In this document: positions 34,272-44,577 of the stretch, piece by piece | Layout of the letters: the number at the start of each line of letters is the position of its first letter | Numbering within the stretch: position 1 is the stretch's first letter | From: Arenibacter antarcticus | GTDB taxonomy: Bacteria; Bacteroidota; Bacteroidia; Flavobacteriales; Flavobacteriaceae | Direction: 5' to 3' | Length of the DNA: 64,000 nucleotides | Assembly (NCBI RefSeq): GCF_041320605.1 | Contig: NZ_CP166679.1 | Coordinates: forward strand, 1,302,001 to 1,366,000 | Program-made: the position numbers and the translations under genes | Notes under the pieces: generated by a model | What the model was told of the DNA's origin: nothing | Database searches by the model: none | Seen by the model: the letters and a program-made list of their open reading frames with translations, nothing else

Positions 34272-35793
34272 ATGCGAAGTACAGCTGTCATCCTTTGGTT
34301 TTTCCTCTTTGCAATTAATTGCTCCCAATTGTTTTCGCAAACAATCAGCTCGGTAGTAAAGGACGCTGAAACCCAACAGCCTTCCCTATGCAACGATACA
34401 ATTGTCTACTAAAAAAGGGGTAATTACCAATGAAGAAGGCAGGTTTACCCTTCAATTAACCAGTCAATTCCAAGAAACAGATTCACTTTTTGTATCCTGC
34501 ATCGGGTACGAAGGACTGGCCAAGCCCATTAATCAATTTACGGAATCCGTTATTCTATTGACCCCTAAGGCAATCGAGTTAAATCCGGTAATCGTTAGTA
34601 ACAAACAATATACCGCAGAGGAACTTATTGAAGCGGTTAAAAATAACCTGAAACAGAATTATAGCTGGGATATCACAAGAAAACGCTTGTTCTTTCGAGA
34701 TTCTTACCACCAAAACCTCACTAAAACCGATTTTACGTTTAAAGAATCTTCCATAGAAGCCCTTAATGAAAGATTTCTCGACAGCGTATTGCGAACCATT
34801 CCCAAAGAAACCAGCCATTACACCGAAATCTTAGGAGATTTTTATGGCGATTTTAATAAGGACAACCAAAAGCTGACCCTTATAAAAGCATCAGAACTCT
34901 ATGACAAACAGAACGAATTGGATCTTACCGCCCTCGAAGATAAGTTTAATGATATTCTAAAGAAAAACATTAAACCCGACTCCTATTTTAAGATTAAATC
35001 CGGATGGTTCGGCACCAAAGTAGATGCCGATGAGATACTTGCTACCCCTGCGGACCCACAGGATGCAGAGGCGCTAAAAAAAGAACTGGAAGAAAAGAAA
35101 AAGAAAGAGGAGGAGCGGAAAAAGTTCTTTGCAACCTTTAAGAAAAAAGCCCTGGGAAATATTATGGAAAAGTTGTTCTTTCTAGAGGATTCCAAACTTA
35201 ATTTTATAGCAAGAAACAGACGCTATAACTTTAATATAATCGATTTCACCTATATGGGTGACCAAGCCGTTTATTTGGTAGACTTTGAACCCAAAAGATC
35301 GGAGGACTACAAAGGGCGACTCTATATAAATGCTGATGATTTTGCCGTCATCAGGGTAGATTACAGCAATGTGAAATCCTTAAAAACCTTTAGATTGTTA
35401 GGTGTTTCCATGGATCAATATTTAGCGACGGGTAAAATGTTATTCGCCAAAGGCGATAATAACGCCTACCACCTACAGTATTTAGAGGAAGAACTAGGAG
35501 CCAGAATAGGGATCAAACGCCCCTTAAAGATCATTGAACTTAACAAACGGGTAAAAGGAAGGAACAAACAAAACGAACTCTCCTTGAAAATTGATATGGC
35601 CACCACTGGCACCAACAAACACCAGATCGTAATTTTTGATACAGAAACCATCAGTGCCACCAAATTGGAATCGATTAAAGAAAACAATGATCTTCTACCA
35701 ACCTATATGCCCAATTACGATCCAGAATTTTGGAAGGGACATAATATCATAGAACCCAATAAGGCCATTAGGGAATTTACTTCTGCAGAATAA
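34272..35793 (+). pseudogene. Carboxypeptidase-regulatory-like envelope protein, frameshifted
   Basis: The gene starts at ATG 34272 with a signal peptide (RSTAVILWFFLFAINCSQLFSQ) and a carboxypeptidase-D regulatory-like fold, then breaks after VVKDAETQQP. The rest continues in another frame (YATIQLSTKKGVITNEEG) to 35793. One extra base near 34380-34382 explains the break. The downstream 460 residues include a Lys/Glu-rich segment and a region resembling outer-membrane-associated Bacteroidota proteins. The function is unknown. The apparent TTG at 34402 is only the first start-like codon after the break. It may be a sequence error, since the remainder is undamaged. Confidence 0.75.
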
Positions 35794-36100
35794 ATCGTCA
35801 CCATCACTTAGGCCACTCATCGAAAAATAGTGTTGCTTTTAAATCACCCTGATTGCTTAGGCTGCACTCCAATGGCTACCTAATTACTACACCTCCACAC
35901 AACAAGTAAAGGGTGGCTTTTTTAGCCTACATTAACCTGAGAAAGGCTATTTAGTCCTAGATCACTTTCTCGTAAACAATTCACAATCAAGGCACCGAAG
36001 ATTCTTTTTTAAAATGTTAAAATTTCCTTAAACACGATTGTCAACTGTAACGACTGTCCATTTCCACAGTCTATTACTATATCAATCAAAAATCAATAAC
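35794..36100. other. Non-coding gap before DUF5916 gene
   Basis: No gene, clear terminator or promoter is recognised in these 307 bases. Confidence 0.4.
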
Positions 36101-38752
36101 ATGAACATTAGTAGTCTTACCACAAGTGTATTATTGCTTTCACATGTGGTATTCTATGCGCAAGACTCAACAAAGTCCCTCATAAAAAAGACATACACTA
36201 CGGAATTCATAAAGGACATGCCTCCCCCTGTTGTGGATGGTATCTTGGAAGAAAATACCTGGTCTCTAGTACCATGGGAAGGAGCTTTTGTTGAACAAAG
36301 GCCTGACGAAAACACTGCCCCAGATCATCAGACCAAATTTAAAATTTTATATGACAAGAACTTCCTCTATGTAGGCATCCGTTGCTACGACAGCGAACCG
36401 GATAAGATAGAAAAACGCCTTTCTAGGCGCGATGGCTTTGAGGGGGATTGGATCGCGATTTTTATCGATAGCTATTTTGATAAACGCACCGCTTTCGGCT
36501 TTTTGGTCACCGCAGCGGGTGTCAAGGCAGATATATTTGAATCTAACAACGGGGACAATGAGGATGAGAGCTGGAATCCCATTTGGCACACGAAAACTCA
36601 GATCGATTCAGAAGGCTGGACCGCAGAAATGAAAATACCTCTGAGTCAACTCAAATTTGGTAAATCTAAAGAACAAACCTGGGGTTTGCAGGTAATGCGC
36701 CGACTCTTTAGGGAGGAAGAGCGTTCCGTATGGCAACGCCTTCCCCAAGACACTCCTGGCTTTGTAAGCGAGTTTGGCCTACTGCAAGGTTTGATAGATC
36801 TAGAACCCCAGAAACAATTGGAGATTCAGCCTTATGCCATTAGCAAATTGGAAACTTACGATGCGGAACAAGGCAATCCGTTTCTTACGGGACAGGATGA
36901 AAAATTTACGGGTGGCCTAGATGCCAAAATCGGCATTACCAATGACCTGACCTTAGACCTCACCATAAATCCCGATTTTGGACAGGTAGAAGCGGACCCA
37001 TCAGCTATTGCATTGGATGGTTTTCAGATATTTTTTGAGGAGAAACGTCCTTTTTTTGTGGAAAACAAGAATATATTCAATTACCAGGTTTCCCGATCCC
37101 AAGCCGGAAACACCTTTGGGTTCGATAATGTGTTTTATTCCCGAAGGATAGGACGAAGTCCACAGGGATTTCCTGAGACTGAAGAGGGCGAATTTGTGGA
37201 CCAACCCAACAATACCGCCATCTTGGGTGCGGCAAAATTCAGTGGTAAAACAAAGGACGGATGGTCTATAGGAGTCATGGAAAGTACCACCGCAAGAAAA
37301 TATGCGACCATAGACAATAACGGCCAGCGAAGAAGGGAAATAGTGGAACCTCTGACCAATTATTTTATAGGTCGATTACAAAAAGATTTTAATGACCGAA
37401 ATAGTTATTTAGGCAGCATTTTCACTGCTACCAATAGGGAGGATCTCAACCAAAACCTCAACTTCCTACACAAATCGGCCTATACAGGAGGGTTCGATTT
37501 TAAACATCAGTGGAATCAGCGCGACTGGTACTTAGCGGGAAATATTATTTGGAGCCACGTACGCGGAGATACCACGGCCATAAGGAAGACCCAGGAATCC
37601 ATCACCCATTTGTTTCAAAGAGTAGGCGCAGACCACATAAACCTAGATCCAAACAGCACCTCCATGAGCGGTACCGGAGGAAATCTTCAATTGGGAAAGG
37701 TAGGTAATGGTCATTGGAAATTTGAGACCGGCTTCACTTGGAGATCTCCAGAACTAGAATTAAACGATGTAGGATTTCAACGGCAAGCAGATGACCTAAG
37801 GCATTATAATTGGATTGGATATCAGAGCCTTAAACCAGACAAATCCTTTCGAAAAATCGGCATCAACTACAACCATTGGAGCGTTTGGGACTTTGGCGGT
37901 AACCATAACAACCTGCAATTCAACACCAATAGTTGGCAGAACTGGAAAAATAACTGGTTTACCAATATTGGATTCAACTACACTCCAGTGCAGTATTCCA
38001 ATTTTGCCTTAAGGGGCGGTCCTAGGTTGCGACTCTCCCCTGAAATAAGCTTTTACAATGGGGTGGAAACGGACAGTCGGAAGAAACTTCAATTATCCCT
38101 ATTCCATAATGGCAGTAAGGCCTTGGACAACTCTAACAAATCCTACGAAATAGAATTTGGGCTTAGCTACCAACCATTTAACGCCTTGCGTATTTCGGCC
38201 TTTCCAGAATACAGTACTTCTAATAATAAATTACAATACATAGATAATATTGATGCGGGAAACACGACTACTTATCTCAACGGTTCCGTGAATCAAAAGA
38301 CCTTGAGCATGTCCCTAAGATTAAATTATACCATCAATCCTAACCTTTCCATTCAATATTGGGGACAACCTTTTATCTCCAATGGCAGGTACTCCGATTT
38401 TAAGGAAGTAACGGACCCCTTGGCTAAGTCTTTCAATAGCAGAATATGGACCTATCAAACTAACCAGATAACACGTATTGAAGATCTATATTCGGTAGAT
38501 GCCAATTTGGATGGGACAGCAGATTTTACCTTCGAAAATCCCGATTTCTCCGTAATTCAATTCCGATCTAATTTGGTGTTGCGATGGGAATATATCCCGG
38601 GTTCGGAGGTATTCTTAGTTTGGTCACAGGATGTATCTCATTCGGGGGATCCACAAAGCCCGCTCTTCAACGGCCTAAAAGACAATATTTTTAATGGGGA
38701 AAAACCAAAAAATATCTTCCTGTTAAAAGTAACCTACCGTTTTGTCCTATAA
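36101..38752 (+). CDS. DUF5916 outer-membrane protein with CBM9-like domain
   Basis: An 883-residue exported protein. A signal peptide (MNISSLTTSVLLLSHVVFYAQ) precedes a CBM9-like sugar-binding domain (VDGILEENTWSLVPWEGAFVEQRP through AEMKIPLSQLKF, about 45-200), then a long beta-barrel-like DUF5916 region (FEEKRPFFVENKNIF is its signature). It ends LLKVTYRFVL, the aromatic ending of an outer-membrane barrel. It is common in polysaccharide-degrading Flavobacteriia; its precise role is not known. ATG 36101 is used because it starts the signal peptide, while an earlier in-frame GTG/TTG-type start at 36038 adds 21 non-signal residues. Confidence 0.85.
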   Translation: MNISSLTTSVLLLSHVVFYAQDSTKSLIKKTYTTEFIKDMPPPVVDGILEENTWSLVPWEGAFVEQRPDENTAPDHQTKFKILYDKNFLYVGIRCYDSEPDKIEKRLSRRDGFEGDWIAIFIDSYFDKRTAFGFLVTAAGVKADIFESNNGDNEDESWNPIWHTKTQIDSEGWTAEMKIPLSQLKFGKSKEQTWGLQVMRRLFREEERSVWQRLPQDTPGFVSEFGLLQGLIDLEPQKQLEIQPYAISKLETYDAEQGNPFLTGQDEKFTGGLDAKIGITNDLTLDLTINPDFGQVEADPSAIALDGFQIFFEEKRPFFVENKNIFNYQVSRSQAGNTFGFDNVFYSRRIGRSPQGFPETEEGEFVDQPNNTAILGAAKFSGKTKDGWSIGVMESTTARKYATIDNNGQRRREIVEPLTNYFIGRLQKDFNDRNSYLGSIFTATNREDLNQNLNFLHKSAYTGGFDFKHQWNQRDWYLAGNIIWSHVRGDTTAIRKTQESITHLFQRVGADHINLDPNSTSMSGTGGNLQLGKVGNGHWKFETGFTWRSPELELNDVGFQRQADDLRHYNWIGYQSLKPDKSFRKIGINYNHWSVWDFGGNHNNLQFNTNSWQNWKNNWFTNIGFNYTPVQYSNFALRGGPRLRLSPEISFYNGVETDSRKKLQLSLFHNGSKALDNSNKSYEIEFGLSYQPFNALRISAFPEYSTSNNKLQYIDNIDAGNTTTYLNGSVNQKTLSMSLRLNYTINPNLSIQYWGQPFISNGRYSDFKEVTDPLAKSFNSRIWTYQTNQITRIEDLYSVDANLDGTADFTFENPDFSVIQFRSNLVLRWEYIPGSEVFLVWSQDVSHSGDPQSPLFNGLKDNIFNGEKPKNIFLLKVTYRFVL

Positions 38753-38781
38753 ATGGATTCTATATAAATATATCCTTAAAC

Positions 38782-39168
38782 CTATACCCATTCTTTAACA
38801 AAGGAATACAGCAGTAATCCCCATCCTACCACTAACAACAACCCACCTATTGGAGTCACCGGTCCTAAAAATTTTACTTTAAGACCTTTGGAGTTCCCAA
38901 GAACCAAACCGTAGATGCTGAAGGAAAACAAGAACGTTCCAAGCATAAAACAATAGACCATATACTTTTCTACACCAGCTTCCAAATTCAGGTTAAAACC
39001 CAACACTATCAGTAGAATAGCGTGGTACATTTGATATTTTATGCCCGTTTCAAAACTTTTCAACTGTTCATCGGTCAGCGTTTTTTTTAAAGCATGTGCC
39101 CCGAAAGCGCCAAAAACAATGGCCAAACAACCGTATAAAGACCCAATAACATGTGCTAATAATACCAT
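38782..39168 (-). CDS. DUF423 membrane protein
   Basis: A 128-residue integral membrane protein with four predicted helices. The N-terminal GSLYGCLAIVFGAFGAHALKK is the family signature, and KYQMYHAILLIVLG follows. Members are widespread and uncharacterised. It is convergent with the DUF5916 gene, only 29 bases apart. Confidence 0.9.
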   Translation of the reverse strand: MVLLAHVIGSLYGCLAIVFGAFGAHALKKTLTDEQLKSFETGIKYQMYHAILLIVLGFNLNLEAGVEKYMVYCFMLGTFLFSFSIYGLVLGNSKGLKVKFLGPVTPIGGLLLVVGWGLLLYSFVKEWV

Positions 39169-39241
39169 AATTATTATTTATTATAAAAACGATAAGCCAA
39201 CCTGAAATCCAATTGTTGCCCCTAAATCAAGCGTTGTTCAG

Positions 39242-39673
39242 CTATTTCTTGGTCGGTTGTATTTTTTCCGCTAAAAGTTTAAAGGTGGATTCGGTTACTG
39301 TGCTATCCGAATAGTTTAAGAACATTTTCAGGGAATCTTGGTAGACCACCCGTATTTTAGATTGGGAAAGTTTGTCTACAAACACATACACTTTTGCTTG
39401 CCCGATGCTATCTGCCTTAAATACCCCTTTCTCAATTTCCTTGACCGAAAATCCATTGATCCGTTCCATAGAGGGGATCTTGTCTACCATTTTCACACTA
39501 TCCATTTCCGAAAAAGGAATTTTTAAATAATAGATTCCCGAAAAAACACGAAAGGAATCCTTCTCTATTTCGGTCCAATTTTTATAATGCGCCGTATAAG
39601 CCAGAGCAACCCCTACCAAGGTAATTACTATGAGCATATTTAAAAGCCATGTTCTTTTACTTTTCTGTGCCAT
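39242..39673 (-). CDS. Membrane-anchored hypothetical protein, PH-like
   Basis: A 143-residue protein with one N-terminal membrane helix (LLNMLIVITLVGVALAY) and a periplasmic or cytosolic beta-rich domain (IYYLKIPFSEMDSVKMVDKIPSMERINGFS) reminiscent of bacterial PH-like domains. ATG 39673 (MAQKSKRTW) is preferred over 39715. No motif assigns a function. Confidence 0.6.
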   Translation of the reverse strand: MAQKSKRTWLLNMLIVITLVGVALAYTAHYKNWTEIEKDSFRVFSGIYYLKIPFSEMDSVKMVDKIPSMERINGFSVKEIEKGVFKADSIGQAKVYVFVDKLSQSKIRVVYQDSLKMFLNYSDSTVTESTFKLLAEKIQPTKK

Positions 39674-39772
39674 GTTCTTAATTATTAGGGTCCTATATTT
39701 TTCGAACCAAGCCAAAATTAAACTTAGAAAGATGAATCAAAAATAACTGCTAATTTCCTCAAAAAAAAACCA

Positions 39773-40933
39773 TTAACCCCTAAACAAAAAGAATCTATCC
39801 TTCATTTCCTCTATTGCAGCACTTTTGTTGGTGATAATATAGGTGATGGCCTCGGAGGTAAATGTTTTTCCCTTATCCGTAAGGGAAATAATACTATCAT
39901 CTATGGTGATCATATTGTTTTTTAAGGCAAGATCCAAGACAGACTGCGCCCTAACCTTGTGCCAATTAATGTGTTCATTTAGGTGATTAATATGTCGTTC
40001 CGATCTTTCCGTATGATTTTGTAGGTGCAGCAAAAAGGTCAATAAATGAACTTCCACTTTTTGACGTTTTTGTCGATATAGCACAGAAATTAAACCACTA
40101 TTTGGTGCCAATAGGTAAATTAATAAGAACAACACTCCCAAAACGGTGGTTATAGAACCTGCAATAGAGGCATCTAACCAATGGGCCACCCAATAGCCTG
40201 ATATCGCACCGATAATCCCAAAAATTGAGGACAACAGCAGCATTTTCTTTAGGTCCTTGACCAAAAGATAGGCCATAGCGGCCGGAGCGATCATAAGAGC
40301 CACCACCAAAATTGCCCCCACTGCATCAAAAGCCCCTACCGTGGTCACCGAAGCGACTGTCATAAGGCCATAATGCATAATTACAGGCGAAAATCCAAGG
40401 GTGGCCGCCAATTGCTTATCAAAAGTGCTGATCTTTAGCTCCTTAAAAAAGGCCAATAACAGTGTTAGCGTAATCACTAAAATTGTCCCAATCACCCAAA
40501 GTGATTTTGGCCCCATATCTGTTCCATTGATCAGCAAACGATCAAAAGGGGCAAACGCCAACTCCCCCAACAGCACTGCATCCACATCCAAATGTACATC
40601 CCCCGCATTTTTGGCAATTAATATTACCCCAATACTAAAAAGGGAAGGAAAAACCAGACCTATGGCCGTGTCTTCCTTGACCAAACCGGTCTTTTGGATA
40701 TATTCTACTAAAACAACCGTAAGAATTCCACTGAAAGCGGCCAATAAAATCAACCAAGGAGAATTTAAATCTTCCGTAAGAAAAAAGCCTATAACGATCC
40801 CAGGTAATATGGAATGACTAATGGCATCACTGATCATTGCCATTTTTCGCAGTACCAAGAAGGTTCCCGGAATAGCGCATGCAACGGCAACGACACAAGC
40901 GATCAATTGTATTTCTATTTGTGCGCTAGTCAT
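39773..40933 (-). CDS. Metal ABC transporter permease with winged-helix tail (MntD-like)
   Basis: A permease of the Mn/Zn/Fe ABC-3 family (386 residues). The eight-helix membrane domain occupies about 1-285, with the family region RKMAMISDAISHSILPGIVIG near 30-50. Unusually, about 100 residues follow, with a His-rich stretch (NHTERSERHINHLNEHINWHK split near 305-330) and a winged-helix-like segment ending LTDKGKTFTSEAI. The neighbouring permease has a similar tail. The gene overlaps the upstream permease gene by eight bases and ends the operon. Confidence 0.88.
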   Translation of the reverse strand: MTSAQIEIQLIACVVAVACAIPGTFLVLRKMAMISDAISHSILPGIVIGFFLTEDLNSPWLILLAAFSGILTVVLVEYIQKTGLVKEDTAIGLVFPSLFSIGVILIAKNAGDVHLDVDAVLLGELAFAPFDRLLINGTDMGPKSLWVIGTILVITLTLLLAFFKELKISTFDKQLAATLGFSPVIMHYGLMTVASVTTVGAFDAVGAILVVALMIAPAAMAYLLVKDLKKMLLLSSIFGIIGAISGYWVAHWLDASIAGSITTVLGVLFLLIYLLAPNSGLISVLYRQKRQKVEVHLLTFLLHLQNHTERSERHINHLNEHINWHKVRAQSVLDLALKNNMITIDDSIISLTDKGKTFTSEAITYIITNKSAAIEEMKDRFFLFRG

Positions 40934-42053
40934 TGAGATTCTCTTGTTGGTTGTATAAGTTCATCGCTTTCTCATATCCCTTTTGGGTCATAGACCACAT
41001 TGCCCCCTCTATGGTAATATATTCCCTAACCTCTAAATTTTTCAGGGAATTTCTGGTATAACCCTGAAAATCATTAAGGATCCTAACATGGTGCGGATGT
41101 GAAATATCCCTATGGGTTTTGGCAATCTCGTACATAAAATAGAGGGTCTTATGCAATTGTAGGTCGTTTCTATTTTTCCAGTGCCGTATCTCCTTGAACA
41201 AAAGTCCCCTCCCAGGAGAGAAAATAAAGGAGATTACCACAATGGCCGCCGCGATCAATACAATTACCGGTCCGGTTGAAAGATTGTTAGAGGTGGCACT
41301 GATGGCTGTGCCGAAAATCCCAGACATAGCCCCAAAAAGCGCTGCCAAAAAAATCATAATTCCCAAATTATTGGTCCATTGCCGGGCCGCTGCGGCTGGG
41401 GCCAACAACATGGCACTCATGAGAACCACACCCACTGTTTGTAACCCAATAACAATGGCCAATACAATTAAGGAGGTCATTACGACATCTAAAAAATAAG
41501 TGTTAAACCCCAAGGACTTACTATAATCCGGATCAAAATGTTGCAATTTAAATTCCTTCCAAAAAATGATCAGTACCAACAGGGAAATTCCCATTACCAC
41601 CGCCATTAACATAACATCGCTCTCTACCAATGTGGCCGCCTGACCAAATAGATACTTGTCCAATCCCGCTTGTTGGGCATTGGGCATTTTTTGGACAAAG
41701 GTCAATAACAACATCCCAAATCCAAAAAAAAGTGAAAGGATCAAACCTAGGGCGGTGTCGGACTTAAGATGCGTATTCTTAACAATTCCCCTGATCCAGA
41801 AAGTACCGATCAGACCACTTATCAACGCCCCTACTAAAAGTGTATTGCTATTTTTTGCTCCGGTGATAAGAAAAGCAATTACTATACCTGGCAGGGCGGC
41901 ATGGGAAATGGCATCGCCCAAAAGGCTCTGTTTTCTCAGCACCGCAAAACTACCCAGCATACCACAAACCACTCCAAGAATGGCAGTACCCATGGTAATA
42001 GTACGCAGGGTATAATCGGTAAACACTAATGAAAAATATTCCTGTACGGACAT
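40926..42053 (-). CDS. Metal ABC transporter permease with winged-helix tail (MntC-like)
   Basis: A second ABC-3 permease (375 residues), the likely heterodimer partner of the downstream permease. The membrane part carries VLRKQSLLGDAISHAALPGIVIAFL, and the domain ends near residue 285. A soluble tail of about 90 residues, including TLYFMYEIAKTHRDISHPHHV and WSMTQKGYEKAMNLY, looks like a winged helix. With the ATPase and binding protein it forms a manganese or zinc importer in the inner membrane. Confidence 0.88.
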   Translation of the reverse strand: MSVQEYFSLVFTDYTLRTITMGTAILGVVCGMLGSFAVLRKQSLLGDAISHAALPGIVIAFLITGAKNSNTLLVGALISGLIGTFWIRGIVKNTHLKSDTALGLILSLFFGFGMLLLTFVQKMPNAQQAGLDKYLFGQAATLVESDVMLMAVVMGISLLVLIIFWKEFKLQHFDPDYSKSLGFNTYFLDVVMTSLIVLAIVIGLQTVGVVLMSAMLLAPAAAARQWTNNLGIMIFLAALFGAMSGIFGTAISATSNNLSTGPVIVLIAAAIVVISFIFSPGRGLLFKEIRHWKNRNDLQLHKTLYFMYEIAKTHRDISHPHHVRILNDFQGYTRNSLKNLEVREYITIEGAMWSMTQKGYEKAMNLYNQQENLND

Positions 42054-42059
42054 AAAATA

Positions 42060-42797
42060 TTACTCTAAAATGCTGACTTTATAATTAATTCCATAGGTCT
42101 TAGTAAGGTTGTCATCATTAAAAATATCCTTGACCGAACCTGTAGCTATTTTTTTGACGTTTAAAAAAGTGACCCAATCAAAATATTCGGGCACTGTTTG
42201 TAGATCGTGATGAACCACAACAACCGTTTTTCCAGATTTTCGCAGTTCCTTTAATATATTGACAATGGCCTTTTCGGTAGTGGCATCCACCCCTTGGAAT
42301 GGTTCGTCCATAATATAGATACTTGCCTTTTGCACCAAGGCCCTAGCTAAAAATATACGCTGTTGTTGTCCACCGCTAAGCTGACTGATCTGCCGATTTC
42401 TCAACTCAAGCATTCCTACCTTTTCCAAGGCCTCCAAGGCCTCTTTCTTTTGGGTTTTTCCCGGCCGCTTTATCCAGCCCAAACTCCCATAGGTCCCCAT
42501 TAGTACCACATCTAGGGCCGTAGTGGGAAAATCCCAATCAACACTTCCCTTTTGAGGCACATAGGCTACCTCTTTATATTGCTTCTTATAAGGCTTCCCA
42601 AAAATCTCTATAGAACCCGCAATAGGTTTAACAATATCCAACATAGCCTTGATCAAAGTAGATTTCCCAGCACCATTGGGCCCAACTATAGCCATCAGCA
42701 CACCTTCCGGAACCAACAAGTCTATATCCCAAAGTACCGGCTTATAATTATAGGCTACGGTAAGGTCATCCACTTTTATAGCGATTTTATCCTTCAT
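42060..42797 (-). CDS. Metal ABC transporter ATP-binding protein (MntB-like)
   Basis: The ATPase of the importer (245 residues). Walker A is GPNGAGKST near 39-47, the signature is [15 protein letters not shown] near 140, Walker B is [12 protein letters not shown] and the switch His lies in VVVVHHDL. The order and size match Mn/Zn ABC-type ATPases. It lies six bases from the first permease gene. Confidence 0.95.
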   Translation of the reverse strand: MKDKIAIKVDDLTVAYNYKPVLWDIDLLVPEGVLMAIVGPNGAGKSTLIKAMLDIVKPIAGSIEIFGKPYKKQYKEVAYVPQKGSVDWDFPTTALDVVLMGTYGSLGWIKRPGKTQKKEALEALEKVGMLELRNRQISQLSGGQQQRIFLARALVQKASIYIMDEPFQGVDATTEKAIVNILKELRKSGKTVVVVHHDLQTVPEYFDWVTFLNVKKIATGSVKDIFNDDNLTKTYGINYKVSILE

Positions 42798-42870
42798 GTT
42801 ACATTTTGAATATTATTAGTTATCGGTTGTAGGTCCTTTTACTGCCAACTGTTACCACCAAATTACAAGC

Positions 42871-43905
42871 CTATTTTAACGCGTTTACTATAGTGTTTAC
42901 ATTGTGTCTAAACATCCCTATATACGTACCTTCCTCTGTTCCTTTAGTCCCCAAGGCATCGGAATACAGGCTGCCCCCAATACTTACATCATGACCTTTA
43001 GAAGTTACAGATGCCTGTAGTGCTTCTATAGTTCGCCGAGGTACCGAAGTTTCAATGAAAATAGACTTTACCTTATTGTCTATAATAAATTGAGATAGTT
43101 TTTGCACATCTTGTACCCCTGCTTCCGTTGCCGTAGATATTCCTTGAAGTCCCAACACCTGAAATCCGTAGGCCACCCCAAAATAGTTGAAGGCGTCATG
43201 CGCAGTAACTAAAATACGTTTTTCCTTTGGCAGCGTTTCTATGATTCGTTTTATATCGATCTCCAAAGCATCCAGTTCGGTAAGATATTGTTTGCTGTTT
43301 TTGGCAAACAATGCTGCGTTCTTGGGATCTGCCTCCTGTAATTTTTCAGTGACATATTGAGTAATTTTTTTCCAAAAAGTTACATTAAACCAGATATGAG
43401 GATCATAATTAGAGGCAAAAAATTCTGAAGCCAACAACTCTTTCTTATCCAATTTATCGGCAAGGGCAACAGTTTTATTGTGTTGCTTTTCCATCTTTTC
43501 AAAAATATCTACTAATTTCCCCTCTAAATGGAGTCCGCTGTAAAAAACAATATCTGCGGTAAATAATTTGTTCACATCCCCCTCACTGGCCTTATAGAGA
43601 TGTGGATCTACCCCGCTCCCCATAAGTCCTTGAATTTCTATAGCATCCCCACCTATCCGGTGTAGCAGGTCCGTAATCATGGTGGTAGTGGTAACCACTT
43701 TAAGTTTTCCGTTATCCTTTTTATTGGGATCGGTCTTACAACCCATCAAACAGATTAATAGTATAGGTAAAACAATTTTTCTAAACCTTAAAAATCGACA
43801 AGCATTAACTGCGCTCGTATGTATTCCACTAACAGAAGTCATACCAAAATGTCTCCCTATAGCCAATCTCCATTTAGTTTTTATCTTCATCCGATCATTT
43901 ATCAT
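42871..43905 (-). CDS. Metal-binding lipoprotein of the importer (ZnuA/MntA-like)
   Basis: The periplasmic-side substrate-binding protein (344 residues) of cluster A-I. Metal ligands are expected at H in GVDPHLYKAS, H in NYDPHIWFN and H in VTAHDAFNY plus a C-terminal acidic residue. A lipobox (LLICLMGC) near 48-55 would anchor it to the membrane. About 40 residues precede the lipobox, which is unusually long. No ATG or GTG closer to the signal sequence is visible. The ATG overlaps the mntR stop by four bases. Whether the metal is Mn or Zn is not decidable here. The linked MntR-type regulator favours manganese. Confidence 0.9.
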   Translation of the reverse strand: MINDRMKIKTKWRLAIGRHFGMTSVSGIHTSAVNACRFLRFRKIVLPILLICLMGCKTDPNKKDNGKLKVVTTTTMITDLLHRIGGDAIEIQGLMGSGVDPHLYKASEGDVNKLFTADIVFYSGLHLEGKLVDIFEKMEKQHNKTVALADKLDKKELLASEFFASNYDPHIWFNVTFWKKITQYVTEKLQEADPKNAALFAKNSKQYLTELDALEIDIKRIIETLPKEKRILVTAHDAFNYFGVAYGFQVLGLQGISTATEAGVQDVQKLSQFIIDNKVKSIFIETSVPRRTIEALQASVTSKGHDVSIGGSLYSDALGTKGTEEGTYIGMFRHNVNTIVNALK

Positions 43906-44561
43906 TTGTCCTTGATTCTAATATATAGATTAGCGGCAATTTGATGGGAAATCTGCATTTTAGACCCTCCTATCTCAATAATTAAAGACTCATCAAATTC
44001 TTCAATCTCCAATACTTTTATTTGATGCCCTAAGGCGATGTTATTCTTATCCAAAAACTTCAAAAAACTAGTGGAAGAATCCCTAACGCCAACACAGACC
44101 CCTTCTACCCCAACTACGACCTCGCTCAGCAGTATTCTATCGCGTTCCTTAAATTCTCCATTCTTATCGGGGATAGGATCGCCATGGGGGTCAAACTTTG
44201 GAAACTCTAGCAGTTGGTCCAAGCTATCAATAAGTTTGTCACTTTTTATATGCTCCAACTGTTCCGCAACTTCATGTACCTCATCCCAGCTAAAATCGAG
44301 TTTTTCCACTAAAAACACTTCCCACAATCTATGCTTTCTAATTATCCCTAGAGCCATTTTATTGCCCAAAGGAGTTAAGGAAACACCTTGATAGCGCTTG
44401 TAGTTCACAAAGTTCTTTTCGGAAAGTTTCTTTACCATATCCGTTACGGAAGATGGCTTGGTTTCCATTTTTTCTGCGATGGAATTTGTAGTCACCGCCT
44501 CCTTCCCTTGCCTACCAATATGAAAGATCGTCTTAATATAATTTTCCTCAGACCGTGTCAT
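43902..44561 (-). CDS. DtxR/MntR-family metal-dependent repressor
   Basis: A 219-residue repressor: an N-terminal winged helix (EENYIKTIFHI..., then SIAEKMETKPSSVTDMVKKLSEK), a dimer/metal domain (WDEVHEVAEQLEHIKS, with metal-binding His/Glu) and a C-terminal FeoA/SH3-like domain near 145-219. ATG 44561 is preferred to 44588, since MTRSEENYIK is the family start. It heads its own importer operon (lipoprotein, ATPase, two permeases), so it probably represses itself and the importer when metal is abundant. Confidence 0.92.
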   Translation of the reverse strand: MTRSEENYIKTIFHIGRQGKEAVTTNSIAEKMETKPSSVTDMVKKLSEKNFVNYKRYQGVSLTPLGNKMALGIIRKHRLWEVFLVEKLDFSWDEVHEVAEQLEHIKSDKLIDSLDQLLEFPKFDPHGDPIPDKNGEFKERDRILLSEVVVGVEGVCVGVRDSSTSFLKFLDKNNIALGHQIKVLEIEEFDESLIIEIGGSKMQISHQIAANLYIRIKDK

Positions 44562-44577
44562 TAATTTGATGTTTACA

